Assembly: GCA_016783565.1 (NCBI GenBank)
Contig: JADHWI010000022.1
Coordinates: 1-37,757 of the forward strand
Length of the DNA: 37,757 nt
Origin: Kiritimatiellia bacterium
GTDB taxonomy: Bacteria > Verrucomicrobiota > Kiritimatiellia > UBA8416 > JADHWI01
Direction: 5' to 3'
Under the pieces are notes generated by a model. It searched no databases and was not told the origin of the DNA. It saw only the letters and a program-made list of their open reading frames with translations. Position numbers and translations under genes: made by a program. The first letter of the stretch is position 1, and every line of letters begins with the position of its first letter. Of the stretch, positions 1-8,544 are shown one piece after another.

Positions 1-359
1 TCGGTGACTGCGTCCGATCCGGGGCGAGCACATCGTCAGAAGATGAGAAGGACCTGTCAAAAGTAAGCATCAATCTGGATTTATATGAAGCGATAACAAG
101 CGGTTATTTATCAACGGCCGGCGAACTTCTTTCGGAGAAAGAAATTGAGCTGTTACCATTTTCAGCAAAACTCATTACATTCGAAATTGGCCTGAGATTC
201 CTTACCGACTACCTCGAGGGTGACGTATATTTTAGAATTCATCGTGAAAACCATAATCTGGATCGGTGTCGCGTTCAGCTTGAAAAAGTGAAAGCAATGC
301 AGAGACTTGAATCTGAAATTAAAAGAATGGTCGCATCATGCAGAGGGTGCACCATATGA
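1..359 (+). CDS. C-terminal part of NahK-like phosphotransferase (partial)
   Basis: The third forward frame is open from the window edge to a TGA at 357-359 and encodes about 118 residues. It contains GDCVRSGAST near the start and RFLTDYLEGDVYF followed by HNLDRCR near the end. These match the C-terminal part of the aminoglycoside-phosphotransferase-fold family that includes N-acetylhexosamine 1-kinase, which phosphorylates an amino sugar with ATP in the cytoplasm. The catalytic loop lies upstream of the window, so the substrate cannot be judged. The gene converges on the radical SAM gene across about 80 bases in which I see no clear terminator. The family call is from remembered motifs. Confidence 0.72.
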   Translation, partial: GDCVRSGASTSSEDEKDLSKVSINLDLYEAITSGYLSTAGELLSEKEIELLPFSAKLITFEIGLRFLTDYLEGDVYFRIHRENHNLDRCRVQLEKVKAMQRLESEIKRMVASCRGCTI

Positions 360-438
360 GACGAAACGAAACTCGTTCAGGATGCCCTGCCCTGTATACA
401 AGGAGAAAGATCACGTACGACGGAGCCCCCATACCGTG

Positions 439-1881
439 TCACCGAAGAAAGGTTGGCAGACCAATTCGTCGCCCGCCATCGAGATAATCCTCGCGCAGAA
501 CCGCACGCACGTGGTCGTCAGGCAAGGCGAGTTTTTGCACGAGAAAGTCGAATAACACCCGACACAGCTCTACAAGGCCGAAACCCTGGCGTCCCTGACG
601 TGATTCCAAAAATCGACTAAATCGATCAAACGCCTTAAAGGCCGAAGGCGCATCGTGCCAGATCAACGGAACACTTCGTGGCAAAAGCTGTCGATTCACG
701 ACACGATCCCAATGCATGGCAAATCGCGTGACCCCATCCAGGTAGGTCGCAGTCATCGTGCTCGTGCACCTGATCTCATAGGGGGGACCTTCACTGAACA
801 TCATCTGCCATTCAGCCGCGCGATTGCCAATCGGCGCACCATGCAATCGCTTCAATATACCAACCTGCATTTCGGATGGATTCAACCCCACCAGGCGGTC
901 CACGCCCGCTTCAAACGATGCAGGCGTTTCACCGGGTAGGCCGGCAATCAAATCCGCATGCACATCAGCGTGCGCCTCTTCAACCAGGAAGCGAATGCCC
1001 TCTTCGACCGCAGACACATTAAGCCTTCGCCCTACCCGCTCAGCCACTTCGGGATTGAACGTCTGTACCCCCACCTCCACATGCAGCGAACCGGCAGGAA
1101 ACGCACACATCATCTTCTTCAGTTTCGGCGGAAGGCGATCCGGAGTCATCTCAAGGTGCAGAACCATTCCCTCCCGCCACCGATCGAGAAAGAACTGCAA
1201 CACACGTAAGGCGCGCACCGTATCCAGATTGAAACTACGATCAACAAATTTGAAGCGCAATGCTCCGCGCGCCAGAAGTTGCTCAAATGACGACAACACA
1301 CGCTCGATCGAAAACGTACGTACGAACCGGTCCAAAGAAGACATGCAATACTCGCAACCGTAAGGGCAGCCACGACTGGTCTCGACATAGATAACTCGGC
1401 TGGCAATGTCTTCCTCTGTATATTCCTCATACGGCAACGCAATCGAATTCAGATCTACAGGTGGACACTGGATGAGCCGTGGGATCGTCTCCCCATTTAA
1501 CAACCCCCTACAGACATCAGGCAACACCTGTTCTGCATCGCCACACAAGACGCAAGTTGCTGCGCACGCAAGCTCTGACTCCGTGTCATAAGAAATCTCG
1601 GGGCCACCCAGAACCACAAAAACTTCAGGTGCCTTTGCGCGCAACATCCGCACAACAGCCTCAACCACCGTACGGTTCCATATGTATACGCCCAGCGCTA
1701 CAATAGCTGGATCGGACTCAAGAATGGATTGAACGATGACATCGGGAGTATCGTTAATTGAAAATTCCCTGCAACACGAACGGCACCGCATATCCCCCAG
1801 GTTGGCAATCAAATAGCGGAGACCCAGGCTGGCATGAGCATAACGCGCATTAATAGCAACGATCACAATATCATGCGTCAC
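439..1881 (-). CDS. B12-binding domain radical SAM protein (DUF4080-like)
   Basis: The protein is about 480 residues. The N-terminal 130 or so residues form a cobalamin-binding-type Rossmann domain (VIVAINARYAHASLGLRYL, then VVLGGPEISYD). The radical SAM core follows, with the cluster motif CPYGCEYC, a CX3CX2C pattern that binds [4Fe-4S] and SAM. The C-terminal third resembles the DUF4080 extension. The substrate is unknown. The open frame extends to an ATG at 1965, but that start would overlap the upstream kinase by about 70 bases. GTG at 1881 (MTHDIVIV) or GTG at 1887 falls just after the kinase stop and is preferred. It is the last gene of a minus-strand operon with the hybrid kinase. Confidence 0.85.
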   Translation of the reverse strand: MTHDIVIVAINARYAHASLGLRYLIANLGDMRCRSCCREFSINDTPDVIVQSILESDPAIVALGVYIWNRTVVEAVVRMLRAKAPEVFVVLGGPEISYDTESELACAATCVLCGDAEQVLPDVCRGLLNGETIPRLIQCPPVDLNSIALPYEEYTEEDIASRVIYVETSRGCPYGCEYCMSSLDRFVRTFSIERVLSSFEQLLARGALRFKFVDRSFNLDTVRALRVLQFFLDRWREGMVLHLEMTPDRLPPKLKKMMCAFPAGSLHVEVGVQTFNPEVAERVGRRLNVSAVEEGIRFLVEEAHADVHADLIAGLPGETPASFEAGVDRLVGLNPSEMQVGILKRLHGAPIGNRAAEWQMMFSEGPPYEIRCTSTMTATYLDGVTRFAMHWDRVVNRQLLPRSVPLIWHDAPSAFKAFDRFSRFLESRQGRQGFGLVELCRVLFDFLVQKLALPDDHVRAVLREDYLDGGRRIGLPTFLR

Positions 1882-1895
1882 ATTCACGCAACTTT

Positions 1896-4706
1896 CTACC
1901 GCCGGTCCAGGCGATGACGCACAGCATTGGCTAAAGACATCATATCGTACGGTTTGGAAAGCCAATCCGCACCCAGCTCCTGCGCAACTATTGAACGTGC
2001 GTTTGTCGCTTGTCCACTTGCAATAAGCACCTTCTGCGCAGGAAAAATCTTGAGCATGCGTTCGTACGTTTCCAAACCATCCATGCCGCCCTCCATGATC
2101 ATGTCCAAAATCACGAGATCGAAAGGAGGCTCTCCACTGCCGATATCACCAAGAACGTGCAATGCTTCTTCTCCGCTTGCAGCCTCCCGCAGCCTGTACC
2201 CCAGCCGCGACAAAGCCTGCGTTACTAAAAACCGCTGCGACGGCTCATCATCCACAATCAACACCCGTTCAGTCCCTGTCGGCATGGTTCCGCTCTGTAC
2301 ATTACCTTCCGATTTCTCTCCCATATCTTTCGGAATATACAACGAAAAAGTGGTACCCTCGCCAGCCACACTGGACACATCAACGAAACCATCATGATCC
2401 TTAACGATACCGTGGACAATCGAAAGACCAAGGCCACTGCCACTGCGCTCGCCCTTCTTTTTTCGAGTAAAGAACGGCTCGAAAATTCGAGGAAGATCAT
2501 CCGCATCAATCCCCTTCCCGCTATCAGACACATCAATAACCCCGTAATGCCCGGCCTCTATAAACTCGTATCCTTCAATCTGCTCTTCCAGCACAACTTC
2601 GCGAATCGATACAACAAGGTGCCCTTTTTCATCCATGGCTTCTGCAGCATTCTGAAGCAAATTCGTAACAGCCCGTGTGATCTGCCCCACATCACCCAGG
2701 ATCGGAATCGCATGATCCGCTGAACGTGTTTCAACATCCACATGTGGATGAGCGGTTCGCACGCTATCACCCCACCCCGATTCATTAACCATCGCAAGAA
2801 TGTCGCTGACATCCATTGGTGCACGCTTCATCCTTTCGCGCCGGCTGAGAACCACCAGGTCACGCACCACTTCTGCAGCTCGATCAGCAGATGACTGAAT
2901 CACATCCAACGACTGCCTTATATCCCTCTGCACATTGGGATCTCCTTCCAATGACGCCAAGTCCTCTTGCACCAATTCCGGCAGAGCCACAATCGGCCCA
3001 AGAATATTATTGAGATCATGCGCTACGCCTCCAGCCAGAACACCGAGGGACTCAAGCCTTTCGGCACGGTTCAGCCTTTCCCGCAGCGCCTGCTCGCGGG
3101 CTTCAGACTCCTTGAGCTGCGTAATCTCCTGGACCGTGCCAATTGAACGAAGCGGCGTTCCGTCATCGTCATAGACTGTCCGGCAAATCTCATTCACGTA
3201 CTTCACCCGGCCATCCGGCATGAGCAGACGATGAGTCATCTCAAACAGAGTCCTGTTCTTAAGCGAATCCTGGTATGCTTTATCGACCGCAACACGATCA
3301 TCCGGATGAACGAGGCCAAGAAAGGATTCATATGAGGAAGCAAAATCGTCTCGATCCACCTCAAAAAGACCGTAGATGCTATCGGACCAATGTAATGCGT
3401 TGCACTTAATATCAAGTTCCCATTGTCCCATGCGGGAAATACGTTGCGCCTCCTCAAGTCGCTCCTCACTATCTCGTAACCGCTGCAGGGCCTGCACGCG
3501 TTTCGTCACATCGATAAACGAACAGGCAAAACGCATCGGCATCGGACAAAACGCCACGACTTCAAAATACTTCCCCAAAGCTTGAGAATAGTGCTCAAAA
3601 CGACAAGGCTCCCCCGACAAAGCGACCCGACCAAACGTTTGAATCCAATGCTCCTCAGTATCAGGCAACACCTCGCGTACCGTATGACCCACCACGGTCT
3701 CAGCCTTAAGTCCCGTCAGTCTTTCAAACGCAGGATTCACTGCGAGAAATCGGTAATCAACCGGCTTCCCATCATCATCCAGAATAATGTCATGAAGCGC
3801 AAAACCATCAACCATGCCATCAAAAAGGAGCTGATAGTCCGAGGCGCTCTCCCGTCGCTCTATCTCTGCTGAGATTCTGGCTGCAAAAAGCTCTAACACT
3901 ACCCGTGCGTGATCAGCTTCGCGGCGGGACAAGGCGCTCTCATTCATGGCTGCGACAACACCTAAGGATTGCCCTTCCGAATCAAACAACGGAACACCGA
4001 TGTAACTAGCCACATCCATTTGAGACAGGAGGGAGTCCTCCGGAAACTTCTCCCGAACATCATTCATATAGAGACAGGAGGTATTACCCACAACCTGCGC
4101 ACTAGGCGTGCCGGGAAGGTCATAAGAATAATTGTCAACGCACTTATTATGCGCCCAGACGGCGAGAGTATCCACCCTGCCTGAATCCGGATCGCCATGC
4201 AATCGACCGACAAGAACATGGGGCATTTCAATGGCGCGCGACAACTGCTCCACAATAACCGGCAAAAACTCTTCCCCGCTAACCGTTGCCATACCGGCGA
4301 TAATGTCCATGAATGCCTTCTGGAATCCGGTCTGTTGAGTGGAGTCCAGCATGGCACAAGCAAACCCAAAAACATGCCCATTGGCATCACGCATGTAATC
4401 CCATCGGACCTCAATCGTCAGGGTGCGACCATCTCGCGTCAGGTTTCTGGCAACATAGGGTGTAGGATCCGGCTGATTCTCTGCCAACCATTTAAGATAA
4501 CCCGGCAACGCTTCCTGATTGGGGCCGGGCTCCTGTAGATCCCATACGTGCATTTCCAGCAGCTCTTCGGCGGAATACCCCGTGATGCTTGAGTACGCCG
4601 CATTGGCAAACAAGATACGTCCTTCAACATCACACTCATACAACGCCGCTGGAATCCGCTCAACCAGTTCAGCAACGTCAACACATGATTTCGAACTATC
4701 ACGCAT
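1896..4706 (-). CDS. PAS/GAF hybrid sensor histidine kinase with receiver
   Basis: The 936-residue protein has no evident membrane segment. Domains in order: PAS (about 10-125, with FANAAYSSITGYSAEEL), GAF (about 135-290), PAS (about 300-415), a PAS with PAC-like tail (about 425-545), HisKA (motif GGVAHDLNN, His near 580), HATPase_c (NLLQNAAEAM, DSGKGI, GSGLGLSI) and a receiver (about 810-930; VDDEPSQ, VILDMIMEGG, LSKPYD). It should autophosphorylate and pass phosphate to its own receiver. The architecture is common in environmental bacteria. Its stop lies 14 bases before the preferred radical SAM start, and the truncated Cache gene lies upstream on the same strand. The signal and output are unknown, since no DNA-binding response regulator adjoins it. 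Confidence 0.9.
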   Translation of the reverse strand: MRDSSKSCVDVAELVERIPAALYECDVEGRILFANAAYSSITGYSAEELLEMHVWDLQEPGPNQEALPGYLKWLAENQPDPTPYVARNLTRDGRTLTIEVRWDYMRDANGHVFGFACAMLDSTQQTGFQKAFMDIIAGMATVSGEEFLPVIVEQLSRAIEMPHVLVGRLHGDPDSGRVDTLAVWAHNKCVDNYSYDLPGTPSAQVVGNTSCLYMNDVREKFPEDSLLSQMDVASYIGVPLFDSEGQSLGVVAAMNESALSRREADHARVVLELFAARISAEIERRESASDYQLLFDGMVDGFALHDIILDDDGKPVDYRFLAVNPAFERLTGLKAETVVGHTVREVLPDTEEHWIQTFGRVALSGEPCRFEHYSQALGKYFEVVAFCPMPMRFACSFIDVTKRVQALQRLRDSEERLEEAQRISRMGQWELDIKCNALHWSDSIYGLFEVDRDDFASSYESFLGLVHPDDRVAVDKAYQDSLKNRTLFEMTHRLLMPDGRVKYVNEICRTVYDDDGTPLRSIGTVQEITQLKESEAREQALRERLNRAERLESLGVLAGGVAHDLNNILGPIVALPELVQEDLASLEGDPNVQRDIRQSLDVIQSSADRAAEVVRDLVVLSRRERMKRAPMDVSDILAMVNESGWGDSVRTAHPHVDVETRSADHAIPILGDVGQITRAVTNLLQNAAEAMDEKGHLVVSIREVVLEEQIEGYEFIEAGHYGVIDVSDSGKGIDADDLPRIFEPFFTRKKKGERSGSGLGLSIVHGIVKDHDGFVDVSSVAGEGTTFSLYIPKDMGEKSEGNVQSGTMPTGTERVLIVDDEPSQRFLVTQALSRLGYRLREAASGEEALHVLGDIGSGEPPFDLVILDMIMEGGMDGLETYERMLKIFPAQKVLIASGQATNARSIVAQELGADWLSKPYDMMSLANAVRHRLDRR

Positions 4707-4789
4707 ACCTCATGCCCCCTCAAAGTGCTGTACACAACGTTTAAAGTATGCGCTCCCAATATAGAAATGTCCAGACAGCATAGCTCGGT

Positions 4790-5341
4790 CTATATCCAGA
4801 ATACGACCTTGCAACGTTTGTTCAATGACGAGGAATAACATCCTCGTGCGTGAAACGTCTTCCTCCACCAGGCCTCATCTGCCTGCCAATAGTCAGTCGT
4901 GGGGTTGGTCGCACCTATTAAACATCCGAAACGATCTGTGACCATGATCTCCGCAAACACAGGATACATCCGACTGAACACATTCAAATGCTGAGCCAGG
5001 GGACCGGTCAGAATCGTACGCAAGGGTTCATCATCGGGCGACAACTCAGGCCAAATCTCTTCAACCTGTTGAACCCGTTCCATGTTCAGCGGGGCAAGCT
5101 CGACAGCCTGTACCAGATCGAGCAACGGGCTGATCTCAATCCAATTCCGCACATGCGAGAACTCATTTCGAACGCCGGTTTCCATCGCATCGGCAAGCTC
5201 CTTTGCAATGGTCAGATACAAAATCCCCTTTTGCTTCAGGTAATAGGACTCACCTATCCGCCGGACGTAAAAAAGACCAAGCAACAACGGCAAAAGAAGA
5301 GCCACTGAAACGATCCCAACCAATTTCGTGCGAATCTTCAT
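4790..5341 (-). CDS. Truncated Cache-like membrane sensor fragment
   Basis: The protein is about 183 residues from an ATG at 5341, chosen because GGAGG lies eight bases upstream; an ATG 15 bases earlier has no such site. One N-terminal membrane segment (VALLLPLLLGLFYV) precedes an extracytoplasmic region whose phrase ATNPTTDYWQADEAWW is typical of the first half of double-Cache sensor domains. The protein then ends abruptly in a Cys/Ser/Lys-rich tail with no second membrane segment and no signalling domain. It may be the relic of a longer sensor or a short accessory to the kinase downstream. A second frame stays open from about 4874 to 4713 and stops just before the kinase start, so a frameshift is possible. 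Confidence 0.55.
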   Translation of the reverse strand: MKIRTKLVGIVSVALLLPLLLGLFYVRRIGESYYLKQKGILYLTIAKELADAMETGVRNEFSHVRNWIEISPLLDLVQAVELAPLNMERVQQVEEIWPELSPDDEPLRTILTGPLAQHLNVFSRMYPVFAEIMVTDRFGCLIGATNPTTDYWQADEAWWRKTFHARGCYSSSLNKRCKVVFWI

Positions 5342-5522
5342 AACGACGACCTCCATCGTTGCGGACCGCCGTCATGTTACAACAGGGATCGAGCATACGA
5401 CAACCCTTCTCATTAAGAAAATCATTCATAACCGACCACCGAAAGCCACCGACTATATCGCGGGCGCGCAGCAACATAAAAACAAGCTGGCATCCTGCCC
5501 GTCACTGCGCTATGAAGAACCC

Positions 5523-6674
5523 ATGTTTGACAAGACCGATGAACGCTTTCCGATCAAGACACAGCGCACCGATCTCAATCACTGCGGAATCGCTCCGCTG
5601 TACTCCGGTGCTGCAGAGGCTGTACGCGAATTCTGTGAAGCACGCGTCCAACGCGGAGTCCTGGGCGCCTCAACATACGGGACCATCCAAAAAAACTTTC
5701 GTCGATGGGCCGCCAGATTACTGCGTACAACCGCATCCAACGTCTCGTTCATGAAGAATGCTGCAGAGGGTCTGAGCGCCATTGCTGCAGGCTACCCGTT
5801 CAAACCTGGAGACGAGGTTATCAGTTACATCCATGAATACCCTTCCAACCATTACCCCTGGCTGTTACAGGAACGTCGCGGCGTCAAACTCAAGCTACTT
5901 CCGAACCGCTCTCTCTCTCAAACCACTGACAACAACCGACCTTGCGCGTGGTCACTGGATGACCTGGAAACGCTTGTCTCCGCTCGAACCCGCATCGTTG
6001 CAATCAGTCACGTACAATTCACCTCCGGTTTCGCCGCAGACCTGCAACAACTCGGAGCATTCTGTCACGAGCGCGATATCGACCTCGTGGTGGACGCCGC
6101 CCAGAGTCTCGGCTGCCTGCCGGTTCACGCAGAGCCCTGGCACATCTCAGCAGTGGTCAGTTCGGGCTGGAAATGGCTGATGGGGCCCATCGGATGCGGC
6201 CTGCTCTACACATCACCCGCACTGCGAAGCAAGTTACAGATTGTCATGGCCGGGGCCGACATTGTCACCCAGGGCGATGATTACCTCAACCATACCTGGA
6301 ATCCCTACTCGGACGCGCGCATGTTTGAGTACAGCACGGTTCAAATTGCCTACGAGGCCGGCCTGCTACGCTGCCTGCAGGAAATCTTTACGACCTACAG
6401 CTCAGAGCAGATACGCGATGAGATATTCAGCCTGCAGGATGTCTTCTGCGCCCACCTTGACACCAGCCGTCTCCGCCCTCTGGTATGGCCACAACAAAAC
6501 CGCTCCGGCATTCTTCCCCTCATTTGCGACTATCCTGAAGCCCTCTCACGCAAAGCGACCGACAAAGGTATCACCGTCACCTCAAGAGGTGGATATCTGC
6601 GCGTGGCACCCCATTTTTACAATGATGACGACCAACTCACCCGAGCCGCGCAACTCCTTTCATCACTAGCCTGA
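5523..6674 (+). CDS. Class V aminotransferase (PLP-dependent)
   Basis: The protein is about 383 residues from ATG 5523 (MFDKTDERFPI). The frame is open further upstream to 5328, but those residues are low in family similarity and overlap the divergent gene. It has the class V fold-type I features: DAAQSLG, with the Asp that pairs with the PLP ring nitrogen (about residue 191), and SGWKWLMGPIGCG, with the probable Schiff-base Lys near 216. NHCGIAPLY near the start and STYGTIQKNF further on fit the cysteine desulfurase/selenocysteine lyase/isopenicillin N epimerase branch. There is no catalytic Cys loop that would let me call a desulfurase with confidence. It stands alone, divergent from the Cache gene. 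The substrate is not predictable from sequence. Confidence 0.85.
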   Translation: MFDKTDERFPIKTQRTDLNHCGIAPLYSGAAEAVREFCEARVQRGVLGASTYGTIQKNFRRWAARLLRTTASNVSFMKNAAEGLSAIAAGYPFKPGDEVISYIHEYPSNHYPWLLQERRGVKLKLLPNRSLSQTTDNNRPCAWSLDDLETLVSARTRIVAISHVQFTSGFAADLQQLGAFCHERDIDLVVDAAQSLGCLPVHAEPWHISAVVSSGWKWLMGPIGCGLLYTSPALRSKLQIVMAGADIVTQGDDYLNHTWNPYSDARMFEYSTVQIAYEAGLLRCLQEIFTTYSSEQIRDEIFSLQDVFCAHLDTSRLRPLVWPQQNRSGILPLICDYPEALSRKATDKGITVTSRGGYLRVAPHFYNDDDQLTRAAQLLSSLA

Positions 6675-6793
6675 CACCTTTCTGTATTGATCCTCGACGT
6701 CGCACACGCTACCTTCACCTTCAGCGTTAGAGGCATAAACAGGTCGCGAGAGGCGACGTGCGCACAGAAGCCTCCGATTAGAAGGAAACAAGC

Positions 6794-7981
6794 ATGCCAA
6801 GACGAAAAGATATCATAGCCATTGTCGGTGCAGGAAAAGGGGGGCGCTACATCCTTGAGACGCTCCTGCGGATGAAAGACATCGAAGTCCGCTACGTGTA
6901 TGACAGCGACCCCAACGCGCCCGGCATGCTGCTCGCAAAGGAAAATAAGATTTTCTGCAGCACCGACACCACCTACCCCGAATTGTGGGGCAATCGCAAA
7001 ATCAGTATCATCCTTGAAGTCACAGGATCAGCCGCTGTCTTCCGTTCACTTGGCGGCCTGAAAGCACAAAGCACGTCCTTGATTGGCGCAAGAGGAAACC
7101 GCATGGTATTCGGCATGCTGGCATCCGAAAACCAGGTGCGACGCGATCTTGAACACTACAAGGACAAACTCGAGCACCTGGTAACTCAACGCACGTCTGA
7201 ACTTGAACAAGCCAACAAACAGCTCAACAACCGCCTGGAAGAGCTTGCCCAGCTAAACCGCAAGCTTGAAGATATCAGCCAGCAGAAGACCCAGTACCTT
7301 CTGCGATCCACACACCAACTGAAGGCCCCCTTTGCAGCCATACAAAGCTATACGGATCTGATCCTTCGTGGCTACACGGGGGAAATCCCTGAGAAAACGT
7401 GCGACATTACCAACAAGATCAAGCAACGCTGCGATACCCTCTCCACGGCCATCCGCGAGATGCTGCACTTGGCCAACCTTCAAGTCCTGACCGCCTCCGA
7501 ACTGGATATAGAAACCGTGGATCTCAATGCTCTTGTCAATAAAACCGTGGAAGAAACCAACATCCTGGCAGAGTCAGGGAACATCACTCTAACGTTCACC
7601 CCGGCATCAACACCTGTCAAGATTCAGTGCGATCCAGCAAAACTGACCGGCCTTTTGCAGATTCTGATCAGTAACGCAATAGACTATTCCCCGGCTCACT
7701 CCAAGGTCGTCGTGAGCATTCGCAGCACCAAAACCCGCATATCCATCCAAGTCAAAGACAAGGGAATCGGAATCCGCGACGACGCCCGAGAGAAAATCTT
7801 CTCGGAATTCTACCGGACAAACGAAGCCGCCGAAAAGAACCCGAACGGATCAGGCCTGGGACTCCCCATCGCAGGCCACATTGCGAGACTGCATGGATTT
7901 AAAATCAATCTGAATAGCACCGAAGGAAAAGGCTCCACCTTCTCCGTACGCATCCCCATCAAGAACAGCAAAGGCTCCTAA
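6794..7981 (+). CDS. Soluble histidine kinase with N-terminal Rossmann-like domain
   Basis: The 395-residue protein begins with a dinucleotide-binding-like domain (about 1-110): IVGAGKGGRYILE gives a GxGxxG loop after strand 1, and VRYVYDSDP gives an acidic end to strand 2, as in NAD-binding folds. A coiled coil (about 115-168) leads to a HisKA helix with STHQLKAPF and the probable phospho-His at 174. HATPase_c follows, with LISNAIDYSP (N box), DKGIGI and GSGLGLPI. No membrane segment is visible. AGAAGGA upstream supports the start. It converges on a single-domain receiver 15 bases away, a likely partner. The fusion suggests direct sensing of NAD(H) or a related ligand, which is an inference. 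Confidence 0.87.
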   Translation: MPRRKDIIAIVGAGKGGRYILETLLRMKDIEVRYVYDSDPNAPGMLLAKENKIFCSTDTTYPELWGNRKISIILEVTGSAAVFRSLGGLKAQSTSLIGARGNRMVFGMLASENQVRRDLEHYKDKLEHLVTQRTSELEQANKQLNNRLEELAQLNRKLEDISQQKTQYLLRSTHQLKAPFAAIQSYTDLILRGYTGEIPEKTCDITNKIKQRCDTLSTAIREMLHLANLQVLTASELDIETVDLNALVNKTVEETNILAESGNITLTFTPASTPVKIQCDPAKLTGLLQILISNAIDYSPAHSKVVVSIRSTKTRISIQVKDKGIGIRDDAREKIFSEFYRTNEAAEKNPNGSGLGLPIAGHIARLHGFKINLNSTEGKGSTFSVRIPIKNSKGS

Positions 7982-7996
7982 CGGGGCTCAACGGTA

Positions 7997-8389
7997 CTAC
8001 GAAAGCAATTCCGCCAACTTGGCTAGAAGAGCATCGGGACTGATCGGCTTTTCGACGAATGCATCAACAGGCAGATAAGAATCGTCACGATCATGGTCGG
8101 AAAATTTTCCGGGATACAATCCGCGTTCGTTAATGGCCGACAGCATCAAAACAGGAATCTTCGCTAAAGCCTCATCCGCGCGCAGCTCTCTGGCCATGCG
8201 GAAACCGGCGGATTCATCCTCGGGGAACATGACATCCAAAATTACCAGATCCGGAGCATATGCTTTAACGTTGGCTGTCAAATCGTTGTCATCATACTGG
8301 GCGGCCGTTTCATAGCCTGAGCCCTGAAGTACCATCGAAATGCTCTCAACAATGTCCCTGTCATCATCAACAATATATATCTTCTTCAT
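7997..8389 (-). CDS. Single-domain response regulator (CheY-like receiver)
   Basis: The protein is 130 residues from ATG 8389, preceded by AGGAGA. The ORF could extend upstream to 8479, but the receiver fold starts exactly at MKKIYIVDDD. The acidic pocket is D8-D10, the phosphoacceptor is D52 in LVILDVMFPED, the switch residue is S84 and the conserved lysine is K114 in EKPIS. The S84-K114 spacing is about eight residues longer than usual because of an inserted charged loop (about residues 90-106). There is no output domain, so it acts by protein contact or as a phosphorelay partner. The convergent histidine kinase is the obvious candidate partner; the FHA-sigma54 activator lies upstream on the same strand. 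Confidence 0.9.
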   Translation of the reverse strand: MKKIYIVDDDRDIVESISMVLQGSGYETAAQYDDNDLTANVKAYAPDLVILDVMFPEDESAGFRMARELRADEALAKIPVLMLSAINERGLYPGKFSDHDRDDSYLPVDAFVEKPISPDALLAKLAELLS

Positions 8390-8544
8390 TTCATCTCCTA
8401 TGCCAAATGTGATTCCATCACACCCATTACCCTTATCACTAAAAGCTCTATCACGACGCCACTCACGAGACAAGCTCAACCTGAAAAGAGAGTTAATTTA
8501 TACCTTCACTCACACCACCATGCGCTCACCTCAAAGGCAAATAA

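Noticed and set aside
6743-6757. GTCGC-gagag-GCGAC hairpin ahead of the soluble histidine kinase
   Set aside because: Arms of five bases without a T-run are too weak to call a terminator or attenuator.
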